DNA of 64,000 bases from Streptomyces sp. MUM 178J. Lineage in GTDB: Bacteria > Actinomycetota > Actinomycetes > Streptomycetales > Streptomycetaceae. A program made the position numbers and the translations under genes. The notes under the pieces were generated by a model. The model saw only the letters and a list, made by a program, of their open reading frames with translations, had not been told where the DNA came from and made no database searches. Shown here one piece after another: positions 35,088-43,813 of this stretch. Positions within the stretch are counted from its first letter, which is position 1, and every line of letters begins with the position of its first letter. Where the stretch lies: NCBI RefSeq assembly GCF_022414575.1, contig NZ_JADWYQ010000008.1:1-64000 (forward strand), in the 5' to 3' direction.

Positions 35088-36530
35088 ATGACTGACACTT
35101 CTGGTGCATCGGCGCGTGCGAGGGGTACGGCTCGGGTGTGGGAGGCGCTCGGCGGGGATCCCGCACTGCTGAGCCGGGTCCGGTACGGAGGCGAGGGGGG
35201 GCTGCCGTCGGCGCTGCCGGTCATGGAGCTGGCGCGGGCGGCCGTGGCCGGCTGCTCGCTGGCCGCCGCGGAGTTCGCCGCCCGGCGCCCGGAGGGCGGC
35301 TCCGTACCGGGTGTGCGGGTGGACGACGGCGCGGTGACGGCCGCGTTCCTCAGCGACCGGCTGGTCCGGGTGAACGGCGTCGCCCCGACGGCCTTCGCCC
35401 CGCTGTCGCGGTTCTGGCGGACGGCCGACGGCTGGGTCCGTACGCATGCGAACTACCCTCACCACCGGGCGCGGCTGCTAGCGGCGCTGGGCCTGCCGGA
35501 CCGGGCGGGCGCGAACGCGGATGCGGAGGCGGAGGCCGTCGCGGCGGAGCTCGCTGCACGGCGGGCGCTGGAGGTCGAGGAGACCGTGTACGCGGCGGGC
35601 GGGCTGGCCGTCGCCGTACGCGGCCCGGAGGAGTGGGCGGCGCACGAGCAGGGGGCGCTGTCCGCGAAGCATCCGCTGCTGACGGTCGAACGGCTGGGCG
35701 GCGGGCCGCGGCGGAGTCCGGCGGCTCCGGCGGCTCCGGCGGTCGGGACGCCGTCACCGGTCGCGGGGCTGAGGGTGCTGGACCTGACCCGCGTCCTGGC
35801 CGGGCCCATCGCGACCCGCACACTGGCGCTGCTCGGCGCGGACGTGCTGCGCGTCGACGACCCCGGGCTCGCCGAGTCCCAGGACGTCTACGACGACACG
35901 GGCCTGGGGAAGCGGTCCACACTGCTCGATCTGCGCGGGAGCGGCGTTGACCGCCGGGTCTTCGAGGAACTGCTGGCACGGGCGGACGTGGTGGTGCTGG
36001 GCTATCGGCCCGGCGCGCTGGAGCAGTTGCCCGGACTGTCCCCGGAAGAGCTGGCCGCACGCCGTCCCGGCCTGGTGATCGGCCGGCTGTCCGCGTGGGG
36101 CCGGTACGGGCCGTGGGCCGCACGGCGCGGTTTCGACAGCCTGGTGCAGGCGGCGACGGGCATCGCCGTGACCGAGGCCGCGGGCGCAGACGCCCCCGGG
36201 GCGCTGCCGACGCAGGCCCTGGACCATGCGACGGGCTATCTGCTGGCGGCGGGCGTCCTGCGGGCGCTGACGGACCGGTGCGAGGAGGGCGGCGCGCGCC
36301 TGGTGGACGTGGCGCTGGCCCGTACGGCGGCGTGGCTGACACAGGGCCTGGAGAAGGACGCGCCGCGTCAGGAGCCGCTGCCGTACGACCCGGAGCCCTG
36401 GATCACCGAGACGGACAGCCCGAGGGGCCGGCTGCGCCACGCCCTGCCGCCGGTGCTGCTCGACGGCGGCCCGTCGAACTGGGCCCGCCCGTCGGGCCTG
36501 TGGGGCGTGGATACGCCGGAGTGGCTCTGA
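35088..36530 (+). CDS. Family III CoA-transferase (CaiB/BaiF-like)
   Basis: 480 residues. The C-terminal two thirds carry the CaiB/BaiF fold: LRVLDLTRVLAGPIATRTLA near 225, VVVLGYRPGALEQLP, IGRLSAWGRYGPWAARRGFD, and the Asp of QALDHATGYLLAAGVL at the place of the catalytic Asp. The first 200 residues are an additional, degenerate domain (YPHHRARLLAALGL) that may be a second half. Substrate unknown. ATG 35088 follows GCCATAG/TGCGTGC without a strong ribosome site. Confidence 0.85.
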   Translation: MTDTSGASARARGTARVWEALGGDPALLSRVRYGGEGGLPSALPVMELARAAVAGCSLAAAEFAARRPEGGSVPGVRVDDGAVTAAFLSDRLVRVNGVAPTAFAPLSRFWRTADGWVRTHANYPHHRARLLAALGLPDRAGANADAEAEAVAAELAARRALEVEETVYAAGGLAVAVRGPEEWAAHEQGALSAKHPLLTVERLGGGPRRSPAAPAAPAVGTPSPVAGLRVLDLTRVLAGPIATRTLALLGADVLRVDDPGLAESQDVYDDTGLGKRSTLLDLRGSGVDRRVFEELLARADVVVLGYRPGALEQLPGLSPEELAARRPGLVIGRLSAWGRYGPWAARRGFDSLVQAATGIAVTEAAGADAPGALPTQALDHATGYLLAAGVLRALTDRCEEGGARLVDVALARTAAWLTQGLEKDAPRQEPLPYDPEPWITETDSPRGRLRHALPPVLLDGGPSNWARPSGLWGVDTPEWL

Positions 36531-36555
36531 CCGCTGAACGGCCTGCGGGCGGTGG

Positions 36556-37272
36556 TCAGCCCTGTGGCCGCCGTCGGGCCGCCAGCACCCCCACCGTCAG
36601 CATCAGCTGGGCCACACCGTAGGTGAGCATGATCCACAGGTCGGGCGCGGGCAGCTGGGGCCACTCGGCCACACCCGTCGCGATGAGGGTGTCGGAGAGC
36701 AGGAAGAGCGCCCCGCCCGCGCCCGCGAGCAGTCCGAGCGTGCTCGCCCGCCACGCCATGGCGGTGAGCAGCAATGAGTATCCGGCTACGGGGACGCGCA
36801 GTTCGCCGGGCAGGTCGGGCCAGAGGAAGGCGACGGTGACGACGAGGGCGGCGGCGTACCCGGCTGCCAGGGCCGGTGTCGCCGGGGTGCGGCGGGCGTA
36901 TGGGCGGAACAGCAGCAGGTAACAGACGTGGCCGGCGGCGAAGGAGGCCATGCCGACGAGGAAGGCCCAGTCCGCCTCGCCCAGCAGGAACACATCGCCG
37001 CCCCAGCCGAACAGCAGGGCCGCGATCAGGAGCGGGGGCGCGTGGCGGGCGGCCGCGTATCCGGCGAGGAGCGGCATGAGGAGCGGTTTGGCGGCGGTGT
37101 GGCCCGTGCCGTATCCCAGAGCCAGCGAGAGCAGATCGGCGGCGAGGGCGACCAGGAAGGCGGTGAGCAGCAGCCGGGCGACTGACTCCCGTGTGCCGCC
37201 GGCCGGGGCGGCCCCGTCCAGGGGGGCGGCGGCGTCCGGCCGGCGGGTCTGCGAGGGCCCGTGCGCGTTCAT
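36556..37272 (-). CDS. Lysoplasmalogenase-like membrane protein (YhhN/TMEM86 family)
   Basis: 238 residues with about eight membrane helices, matching the YhhN family, whose characterised members cleave the vinyl-ether bond of lysoplasmalogens. Conserved acidic and polar residues include LFGWGGDVFLL, FAAGHVCYLLLF and FLLSDTLIA, the family's probable active-site positions. ATG overlaps the stop of the upstream sterol-desaturase-family gene (ATGA), so both are translated together. Convergent with the CoA-transferase gene. Confidence 0.88.
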   Translation of the reverse strand: MNAHGPSQTRRPDAAAPLDGAAPAGGTRESVARLLLTAFLVALAADLLSLALGYGTGHTAAKPLLMPLLAGYAAARHAPPLLIAALLFGWGGDVFLLGEADWAFLVGMASFAAGHVCYLLLFRPYARRTPATPALAAGYAAALVVTVAFLWPDLPGELRVPVAGYSLLLTAMAWRASTLGLLAGAGGALFLLSDTLIATGVAEWPQLPAPDLWIMLTYGVAQLMLTVGVLAARRRPQG

Positions 37273-38192
37273 GCGACCCGCTCCGGGGCCGCTGCCGCCC
37301 GGCTGCCGCCGTCCTGCGCCGCGGGCGGTGCGGGCGGTGCGGGCTCCGGATCCGCGGGGGTCGGCTGGGGCTGCCAGCCCGGCCCGCGGAAGAGCCGCCC
37401 GCCGCGCTCGCGCCAGCTGCGTGCGGCCTTCAGGTCGCGGGCGATGGCCGCGTACTCATGGGTGGCGACCCGCAGCGGGTTGTAGGTGTCGATGTTCTTG
37501 GTGAGTCCGTAGACGGGGCGCTCGGTCTCGGGGGTGAAGGAGCCGAAGAGCCGGTCCCAGACGATCAGGATTCCGCCGAAGTTCCGGTCGAGGTAGCCGC
37601 CTTGGGAGGCGTGGTGCACCCGGTGGTGGGAGGGCGTGTTCAGTAGGTACTCGAAGGGCCGCGGCAGCTTGTCGATCCTTTCGGTGTGCACCCAGAACTG
37701 GTACACGAGGTTGGCCGAAGAGCAGAAGGCCAGGGCCGCGGGGTGCATGCCGCAGGCGATGAGCGGCAGATAGAACGGCCAGACGGTCAGCGAGGTCCAC
37801 GGCTGGCGCAGCGCGGTGGTGAGGTTGAACTTCCGGCTGGAGTGGTGGACGACATGGCAGGCCCACAGGATGCGGATGACGTGGTGTCCGCGGTGCGACC
37901 AGTAGTAGAAGAAGTCCTGGGCGAGCAGCATCAGCGGGATGGTCCACCACAGGACGGGCACCCTGGCGGGGGTCAGTTCATAGACGGCCGTGTAGATCGC
38001 GACGATGGGGATCTTCCACAGCAGATCAAAGCCGAGACTGCCGAGCCCCATGGTGACGCTGGTGGCGGCGTCCTTGGCTTCGTACCCGGCGGCGTCCTCG
38101 TCGGGGTGGAGGCGGCAGCTCACCATCTCGACCACGGTGAGCAGCACGAAGGCGGGTATCGACCACAGCACGACATCGGGCAGGTTCGGCAT
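37269..38192 (-). CDS. Sterol desaturase/fatty acid hydroxylase-family membrane di-iron enzyme
   Basis: 307 residues, about five membrane helices, and the histidine clusters for the di-iron site: YYWSHRGHH, CHVVHHSSRKFN and HRVHHAS. The C-terminus is a Pro/Ala-rich tail. The superfamily includes alkylglycerol monooxygenase (AGMO/TMEM195), which attacks ether lipids. The overlap with a lysoplasmalogenase-like gene makes an ether-lipid role plausible, but hydroxylation of a fatty acid, sterol or carotenoid is also possible. Confidence 0.88.
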   Translation of the reverse strand: MPNLPDVVLWSIPAFVLLTVVEMVSCRLHPDEDAAGYEAKDAATSVTMGLGSLGFDLLWKIPIVAIYTAVYELTPARVPVLWWTIPLMLLAQDFFYYWSHRGHHVIRILWACHVVHHSSRKFNLTTALRQPWTSLTVWPFYLPLIACGMHPAALAFCSSANLVYQFWVHTERIDKLPRPFEYLLNTPSHHRVHHASQGGYLDRNFGGILIVWDRLFGSFTPETERPVYGLTKNIDTYNPLRVATHEYAAIARDLKAARSWRERGGRLFRGPGWQPQPTPADPEPAPPAPPAAQDGGSRAAAAPERVA

Positions 38193-38363
38193 GCGTGCAC
38201 CGTAGAGGCGGGTGCGGGGCTGCGACTAGAGGTTGTTACCGACAAGTATGCGAGACGATCTGTCAGCGAGTTTTGGTGACTTCCGCCAACAGCGGCATTC
38301 TGCGGCGCATACGATCACCCCGGGAAGCGCGTCTGGGGAGACCAACCGAGGGGGCCAACTGCC

Positions 38364-41300
38364 GTGCAGAGCCTGGAAGTCGTCATCGCCCGTCTCGCCG
38401 GCACGGTGCTGGGCACGGCGGTCAAGCCCCTTCTCGCGCCGCGCCCCGGGGCGGGCCTGGTGGACCGCCCGCTGCGCCCCCTCCCCCGGCCCGCCTCACC
38501 GGACAGGCTGGCGAAGACGCTGTCCGCGCGGCTGTCGGAGTCGTACGCCGCACTGCCCGAGCACGAGCGGCTGGCGGCGGTGGACGCGGTGCGGGACAGC
38601 TTCGCCGCGGCGGGCGCGATCGACGCGGACCGGCTCTTCCGGCTGGACCTGGACCCGGAGCGGCTGCGCGGCGAACTGCACAGCCCGGCGGCGGGACTGA
38701 GCGCGAGGGCGCTGGACCTCTACGAGGAGCTACTGTCCCTGTGCTGCGCCCATGTGGTCGAGCAGTTGACGGCGCACCCGTCGTTCCCGGCGCGGGCGGC
38801 GGTCGAGCAGACCCGCACGGCGGGCCGCACCCAGGCGCTGGTCGAGGGACTTGCGCGCCGCCGGCCGGAGGCTGCGGCGCTGGAGTTCGAGCAGCGGTAC
38901 GCGGACTACATCGCCGCGACGCACGGGCGGCTGGAGCTGTTCGGGCTGACGCTCGGGCGGTCGGCGAGCGAATGGCCGCTGGACACCGCCTATATCAGTC
39001 TGAGCGTGAGCGACCGGGAAGGGCCGGGACTGCCCGACGGCGCGGTCCGGGTCGCGGTCGGCGCCGAGCAGGCGCTCACAGAGTCGGACCGGGTGCTGCT
39101 GCGCGGCCCCGCGGGCTCCGGCAAGTCGACGCTGGTGCAGTGGCTGGCCTTGAACGCGGCCCGGCGCACCTTCCCCGTCGAGCTGGCCGACTGGAACCGG
39201 TGTGTGCCTTTTGTACTGAGGCTGCGCGCCTTCACCTCGTCGGAGGCCCTGCCGCTGCCGGACGACTTCTTACGGGCGGCGGGGGTGCCGCTGCACGGCT
39301 CCGCCCCGGGGGGATGGGTCGACGCGCTGATGTCGTCGGGGCGGGCGGCGGTGCTGATCGACGGCGTGGACGAGGTGCCGGCGCGGCTGCGCCATCGCAC
39401 GGAGACCTGGCTGAAGTCGCTGATCGCGGCCTTCCCGGAGGCGCGGTATGTGGTGACGACCCGGCCGTCCGCGGTCCCTGAGGACTGGCTGGCCTCCCAG
39501 GGCTTCGCCCCGCGTTCGCTGCTGCCCATGGACCGCCGGGACATCCGGGCGTTCATCGCCCACTGGCATGACACGGCGCGCCGGGAGAACCCTTCGGACA
39601 CGGAGCTGCTCGACACCTATGAGAAGTCCCTGGTCCAGGCCGTCACCACCCGGCGGGACCTGGGGCGGCTGGCCACCAATCCGCTGATGTGCGCCCTGCT
39701 GTGCGCGCTCAACCGCGACCGGCGCATGCATCTGCCGCGCGCCCGCAAGGAACTGTACGACGCGGCTCTCGACATGCTGCTCGTGCGCCGCGACATGGAG
39801 CGGGAGATCGGGTGCGTGGAGGGCGTGTCCCTCACCCGGGACGAGCAGACGGCCCTGCTGCAGCGACTGGCGTACTGGCTGATCCGCAACGGGCAGGTGG
39901 AGGCCTCCCGCCCGGAGGCGGTCGAGATGCTCGACGAGTGGCTTGCGGCCATGCCTCAGGTGACGGCCGGGCCGGAGGACGTCTTCGCCCATCTGCTGAT
40001 CCGCAGCGGACTGCTCCGGGAGCCCATGCCCGGCGCCGTCGACTTCGTACACCGCACCTTCCAGGACTATCTGGGCGCGAAGGCGGCGGTCGAGGCCCGG
40101 GACTTCGGCGTCCTGGTGAAGAACGCGCACGACGACCAGTGGGACGACGTGGTGCGCATGGCGGTGGGGCACGCGCGTGTGGAGGAGCGCACCCGGCTGC
40201 TCCGCCAGATCCTCCGGCGCGCGGACCGCGCACCGCGGCTGCGCAACCGGCTCGTCCTGCTAGCGGCCGCCTGTCTGGAGCACGCGCCGGAGCTGGACCC
40301 GGAGGTGCGGAAGGAGGTGGAGAGCCGTACGGCGGAGCTGGTCCCGCCCCGGTCGATCGAGGAGGCCGAGGAGCTGGCCAAGGCGGGTGAGCTGGTGCTG
40401 GAGCTGCTTCCGGGTCCGGAGGGACTGGAGGAGGAGACAGCGGGGGCGGTGGTGCGGACGGCGGCGAGCTTCGAGGGGGACGCGGCGCTGGCGGTCATCA
40501 CACGGTTCAAGGAGGACAACCGACTGGCGGTTGCCGGCCAGATCTCCCACGCGTGGAGCTCCTTCGAGACGGAGCCCTACGCCAGGGATGTGCTGGCCGC
40601 AGGCGCATGGGACGGCAGCTATCTGCACATCAGCACTCCGGAACAGCTCCGCTCCGTGCGGCACGTCCCCCATGCGCGCCGTGTCCATCTGTCGGGCCCG
40701 CACGCCGATCTCACGCCGCTGCTCGCCGTGCGCGACCCCGAGCAGCTGTTCGTCTATGACAACAGGGAGCTGACGGACCTTTCTCCCCTGAGAGCTCTTC
40801 CGCAGCTGAGGGACATCGGACTCAGCTACTGTCCGGAGGTCCGCGACCTGACGCCGCTGGCCCGGCCCAGAGTCGAACGACTGACGCTCGTCAACCTCCA
40901 CCCGGACGTCGATGTGCGGGCCCTCGACTCGATGCCCGACCTGCGCGAGCTGGTGCTCAACCATCCTCTGCTCATCGAAAGCGTCGGGGAACTGCCGATC
41001 GGTGCGCACCTCACCAGACTCCTGCTCTTCGAGCAGATGCGCTATGTGTCCCTGGAGGGTGTCGAACGCTGGCCCGGCCTCACCTCCCTCGGGCTGTCCG
41101 GCCTGACCCAGCTGCGACAGCTGTCCCGCACCCCCAGTCTGTCCGGACTACGTCGGCTGACGCTCGTGCACGCCGACCCGCGAGCGTTGCAGCTGCTCTG
41201 CGGTCTGACCCGGCTGCAGCTGCTCACCCTTCAGTTCTGCGGGCTTCCCGAAGACCTGAGCCCACTACGAGCGCTGCGTTCCCTCACCGAGCTCCACCTG

Positions 41301-41438
41301 TGGAGGTGCTCACCAGCCGGGTCGGCGGTCGACCTCGCCCCCTTGGCCGACCTGGAACAGCTCACCATCCACGCCACAGCCGACACGCCGCTCACGGGCC
41401 TGGAGCCCTTCGCCCCCGGACGGATCGTCATTCACTAG
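38364..41438 (+). CDS. NACHT-domain STAND ATPase with C-terminal leucine-rich repeats
   Basis: 1024 residues: an N-terminal helical region (about 1-225, starting SLEVVIARLAGTVLGTAVKP) of the type that precedes NACHT in actinomycetes; the NACHT ATPase with Walker A GPAGSGKST (248-256) and Walker B VLIDGVDE (330-337); a helical middle with TNPLMCALLCAL and FVHRTFQDYLGAKAA; and LRR-like repeats from about 790 (LTDLSPLRALPQLRDIGLSY, LTSLGLSGLTQLRQL). This NLR-like layout is shared with bacterial anti-phage NACHT proteins. An in-frame TTA at codon 303 (39270-39272) implies bldA dependence. GTG start; stop overlaps the convergent VIT gene. Confidence 0.92.
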   Translation: MQSLEVVIARLAGTVLGTAVKPLLAPRPGAGLVDRPLRPLPRPASPDRLAKTLSARLSESYAALPEHERLAAVDAVRDSFAAAGAIDADRLFRLDLDPERLRGELHSPAAGLSARALDLYEELLSLCCAHVVEQLTAHPSFPARAAVEQTRTAGRTQALVEGLARRRPEAAALEFEQRYADYIAATHGRLELFGLTLGRSASEWPLDTAYISLSVSDREGPGLPDGAVRVAVGAEQALTESDRVLLRGPAGSGKSTLVQWLALNAARRTFPVELADWNRCVPFVLRLRAFTSSEALPLPDDFLRAAGVPLHGSAPGGWVDALMSSGRAAVLIDGVDEVPARLRHRTETWLKSLIAAFPEARYVVTTRPSAVPEDWLASQGFAPRSLLPMDRRDIRAFIAHWHDTARRENPSDTELLDTYEKSLVQAVTTRRDLGRLATNPLMCALLCALNRDRRMHLPRARKELYDAALDMLLVRRDMEREIGCVEGVSLTRDEQTALLQRLAYWLIRNGQVEASRPEAVEMLDEWLAAMPQVTAGPEDVFAHLLIRSGLLREPMPGAVDFVHRTFQDYLGAKAAVEARDFGVLVKNAHDDQWDDVVRMAVGHARVEERTRLLRQILRRADRAPRLRNRLVLLAAACLEHAPELDPEVRKEVESRTAELVPPRSIEEAEELAKAGELVLELLPGPEGLEEETAGAVVRTAASFEGDAALAVITRFKEDNRLAVAGQISHAWSSFETEPYARDVLAAGAWDGSYLHISTPEQLRSVRHVPHARRVHLSGPHADLTPLLAVRDPEQLFVYDNRELTDLSPLRALPQLRDIGLSYCPEVRDLTPLARPRVERLTLVNLHPDVDVRALDSMPDLRELVLNHPLLIESVGELPIGAHLTRLLLFEQMRYVSLEGVERWPGLTSLGLSGLTQLRQLSRTPSLSGLRRLTLVHADPRALQLLCGLTRLQLLTLQFCGLPEDLSPLRALRSLTELHLWRCSPAGSAVDLAPLADLEQLTIHATADTPLTGLEPFAPGRIVIH

Positions 41439-42142
41439 ACCCCCGCCGCCCCCAGCAGCGACCCCACCGCGTACGTCACCGCCATCGCCAGCGCTCCACC
41501 GCCCACGACCCGCACCACGGCACGTCCGGGAGACGCGGCCCCCAGCCGGGCGCTCCACCAGCCCGTGAGGGCGAGGGCGGCGAGGACCGACAGGACCGTG
41601 ACGTACACGCGCTCCGAAGCCGGCGGGAGGACCATGGCCAGCAGCGGCAGCAGCGCGCCCGCCGTGAAGGCGAAGAAGCTGGCGGCCGCGGCATGCCAGG
41701 GGTTGGTCAACTGGTCGGGGTCGATGCCCAGTTCGACGCGGGCGTGGGCGCGCAGCGCATCGCTGGCGGTGAGCTGCTCCGCCGCCTCCCGGGCCACGTC
41801 CTCGCTCAGTCCGCGGTCCTTGAGCAGCCCGGTCAGTTCGTCGAGCTCTTCCTCCGGCTGGTCGCGCGGTTCCCGGCGCTCCACCGCCAGTGCCGCCTTC
41901 TCCGAGTCGCGTTGGGTGGAGACGGAGACGTACTCGCCGGCCGCCATCGACATGGAGCCCGCGAGGAGCCCCGCGAGCCCCGCGGTCAGCAGCGTGGAGC
42001 GGTCGGTGGTCGCCCCGGCGACGCCGACGACGAGGCCCGCGGTGGAGACGATGCCGTCGTTCGCCCCGAGCACGGCGGCGCGCAGCCAGTTGAGCCGGGC
42101 GCCCAACGCCCCATGGGCTTCTGCATGGGTGGGTTCGGTCAC
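41435..42142 (-). CDS. VIT1/CCC1-family transporter
   Basis: 235 residues with five helices. Family signatures: NWLRAAVLGANDGIVSTAGL, GSMSMAAGEYVSVSTQRDSE (metal-binding acidic region) and a charged cytoplasmic loop (ERREPRDQPEEELDELTGLL). Members carry iron or manganese. The TAG stop overlaps the convergent NACHT gene stop by 4 nt (CTAG). Divergent from the exonuclease gene. Confidence 0.9.
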   Translation of the reverse strand: MTEPTHAEAHGALGARLNWLRAAVLGANDGIVSTAGLVVGVAGATTDRSTLLTAGLAGLLAGSMSMAAGEYVSVSTQRDSEKAALAVERREPRDQPEEELDELTGLLKDRGLSEDVAREAAEQLTASDALRAHARVELGIDPDQLTNPWHAAAASFFAFTAGALLPLLAMVLPPASERVYVTVLSVLAALALTGWWSARLGAASPGRAVVRVVGGGALAMAVTYAVGSLLGAAGV

Positions 42143-42236
42143 GTGGGGAGGTTCTCACCGGCTGCGTCGCCGGACGCGCACCGACCCGCGCGGCGGCAGG
42201 TTCGGGGCGGCCGCCATCGCTGTCAGTGGCGGCCCG

Positions 42237-42242
42237 TATTCT
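42237..42242 (+). promoter_or_regulatory. Candidate -10 for a leaderless exonuclease transcript
   Basis: TATTCT sits 8 nt before the ATG at 42251 and no Shine-Dalgarno is present between them, the usual arrangement of leaderless actinomycete genes. The -35 is not evident. Confidence 0.4.
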
Positions 42243-42250
42243 CTGGGACC

Positions 42251-43270
42251 ATGCTCGACGACCGTACGACAGCAGCGACAGCGTGGCCGGACGCGTATCC
42301 GCAGGGATACGCGGTCGTCGACGTGGAGACCACCGGACTCGCCCGTGATGACCGGATAGTGTCCGCCGCCGTCTACCGTCTCGGCGCGCAGGGCGAAGTG
42401 GAGGACCACTGGTACACGCTGGTCAACCCGGAGCGCGATCCGGGCCCCGTGTGGATTCACGGCCTCACCAGCGAGATGCTGCACGGCGCTCCGCTCTTCC
42501 GCGACATCGCGGGCGAGTTGTCCGAGCGGCTCGACGGGCGTGTACTGGTCGCACACAACGCCATCTTCGACTGGTCGATGATCGCCCGGGAGTATGCGCG
42601 TGCCGAGCGCACGGCCCCGACCCGTCAGCGGCTGTGCACCATCGCTCTCGCCAAGGAGCTGCGGCTGCCGCTGCCCAATCACCGGTTGGAGTCGCTCGCC
42701 GCGCACTTCGGCGTCGTACAGCAGCGGGCGCACCATGCGCTGGACGATGCGCGTGTGCTGGCGGAGGCGTTCCGGCCGAGTCTGCACACGGCCGCGCGCG
42801 AGGGGCTGAGGCTGCCGCTGCTGGAGTGCCGTCCCCTGACCGAGTGGTCGGACTCCCCCGCGGCGCCGCGCATCGGCTACCAGGCCTCGCCCGGCTCGCG
42901 CGGCGCGGCGCACCGCGCATACGGCTCATACGGGCAGCGCAGCTGGCGGCCTTCGCGCAAACGGCCCGCGTGCCCCCATCCCAACCCGGGGCGCTATGAG
43001 CCGGGCAGGCCGTTGGTGCAGGGCATGCGGGTGGCGATCTCCGGGGACACCTCCGTGGAGCGTGAGCTGCTCGAAGACCGTGCGATCGAGGCAGGGCTGC
43101 ATATCGCCACCTCCGTCTCGCGGCTGACGAGTCTGCTGGTGACCAACGATCCGGACGCCGCCACGTCCAAGGTCGTGAAGGCCCGCTCATACGGCACGCC
43201 GGTCGTCGACGAGGCCGCCTTCACCCAGTTGCTGCGCGATGTGGCTCCGGCGGCGGCCCCGGCGGACTAG
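42251..43270 (+). CDS. DnaQ-like 3'-5' exonuclease with C-terminal BRCT domain
   Basis: 339 residues. DEDDh exonuclease domain at about 18-185: VVDVETTG with Asp24 and Glu26, VAHNAIFDWSMI, and HHALDDARVL with the final His/Asp pair. A basic Arg/Pro-rich linker (about 215-250) follows, then a BRCT-like domain starting LVQGMRVAISGDTSVERELL and ending in VVDEAAFTQLL. Exonuclease-BRCT fusions resemble DinG/PolC-epsilon-like repair proteins. Function in repair is inferred only. Confidence 0.87.
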   Translation: MLDDRTTAATAWPDAYPQGYAVVDVETTGLARDDRIVSAAVYRLGAQGEVEDHWYTLVNPERDPGPVWIHGLTSEMLHGAPLFRDIAGELSERLDGRVLVAHNAIFDWSMIAREYARAERTAPTRQRLCTIALAKELRLPLPNHRLESLAAHFGVVQQRAHHALDDARVLAEAFRPSLHTAAREGLRLPLLECRPLTEWSDSPAAPRIGYQASPGSRGAAHRAYGSYGQRSWRPSRKRPACPHPNPGRYEPGRPLVQGMRVAISGDTSVERELLEDRAIEAGLHIATSVSRLTSLLVTNDPDAATSKVVKARSYGTPVVDEAAFTQLLRDVAPAAAPAD

Positions 43271-43493
43271 GTCGCGTCGTCAAAGTCCCGTCTCCCGGCA
43301 GCTTTGCCCCCTCGCGCGGCTGACCGGCCGTGTGTCGGCCAACGGCCCGTCACCGCCCGGTCCGGTCCGGTCGGCCATGGGACCCTGGGCGGCGCGCCGG
43401 CCGGCCATGGGGCTCCGGGCGGCTGGGCCGGTCGGGTGCAGGGGCGCCGACCCACCCGCCATAGCCTTGCCCGCGGCGGCCGGGGGACGGAGC

Positions 43494-43736
43494 ATGCGGC
43501 GCATGTCACGTTGCGAGGTCTGCGGAAACGAGTACCACCTGTCCTTCGAGGTGCATGCACAGGGCGCTGTGCATGTGTTCGACTGCTTCGCCTGCGCCGT
43601 CCACCGGCTGGCGCCCATCTGCGAGCACTGCCGGGTCCAGATCATCGGCCAGGGCGTCGAGGCCGACGGCCACTTCTACTGCGGAGCCCACTGCGCCCGC
43701 GCCGAGGGCAAGGCGGGCATCGTCGACCACGTGTGA
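43494..43736 (+). CDS. Small zinc-finger/metallothionein-like protein
   Basis: 80 residues with eight Cys in pairs: CEVCGNEYH, FDCFACAVH, CEHCRVQIIG and FYCGAHCARAEG, giving two potential zinc sites of treble-clef or LIM-like spacing. The second half resembles bacterial metallothionein-type zinc fingers. ATG 43494 has GGGGGA 6 nt upstream; ATG 43503 is an alternative. A 223-bp stretch before it shows no gene. Function unknown. Confidence 0.75.
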   Translation: MRRMSRCEVCGNEYHLSFEVHAQGAVHVFDCFACAVHRLAPICEHCRVQIIGQGVEADGHFYCGAHCARAEGKAGIVDHV

Positions 43737-43813
43737 GCGTGGTGAGCGGCGCCCGACCGGAGGTGGCGGCACCCGGCGGCGGCGCGGCGGGAGGCGGCGG
43801 GTACCGTCGATGC

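Noticed and set aside
38195..39481. Long plus-strand ORF overlapping the start of the NACHT gene
   Set aside because: Off-frame shadow with Arg/Gly/Ala-only composition; the NACHT frame has clear domain motifs.
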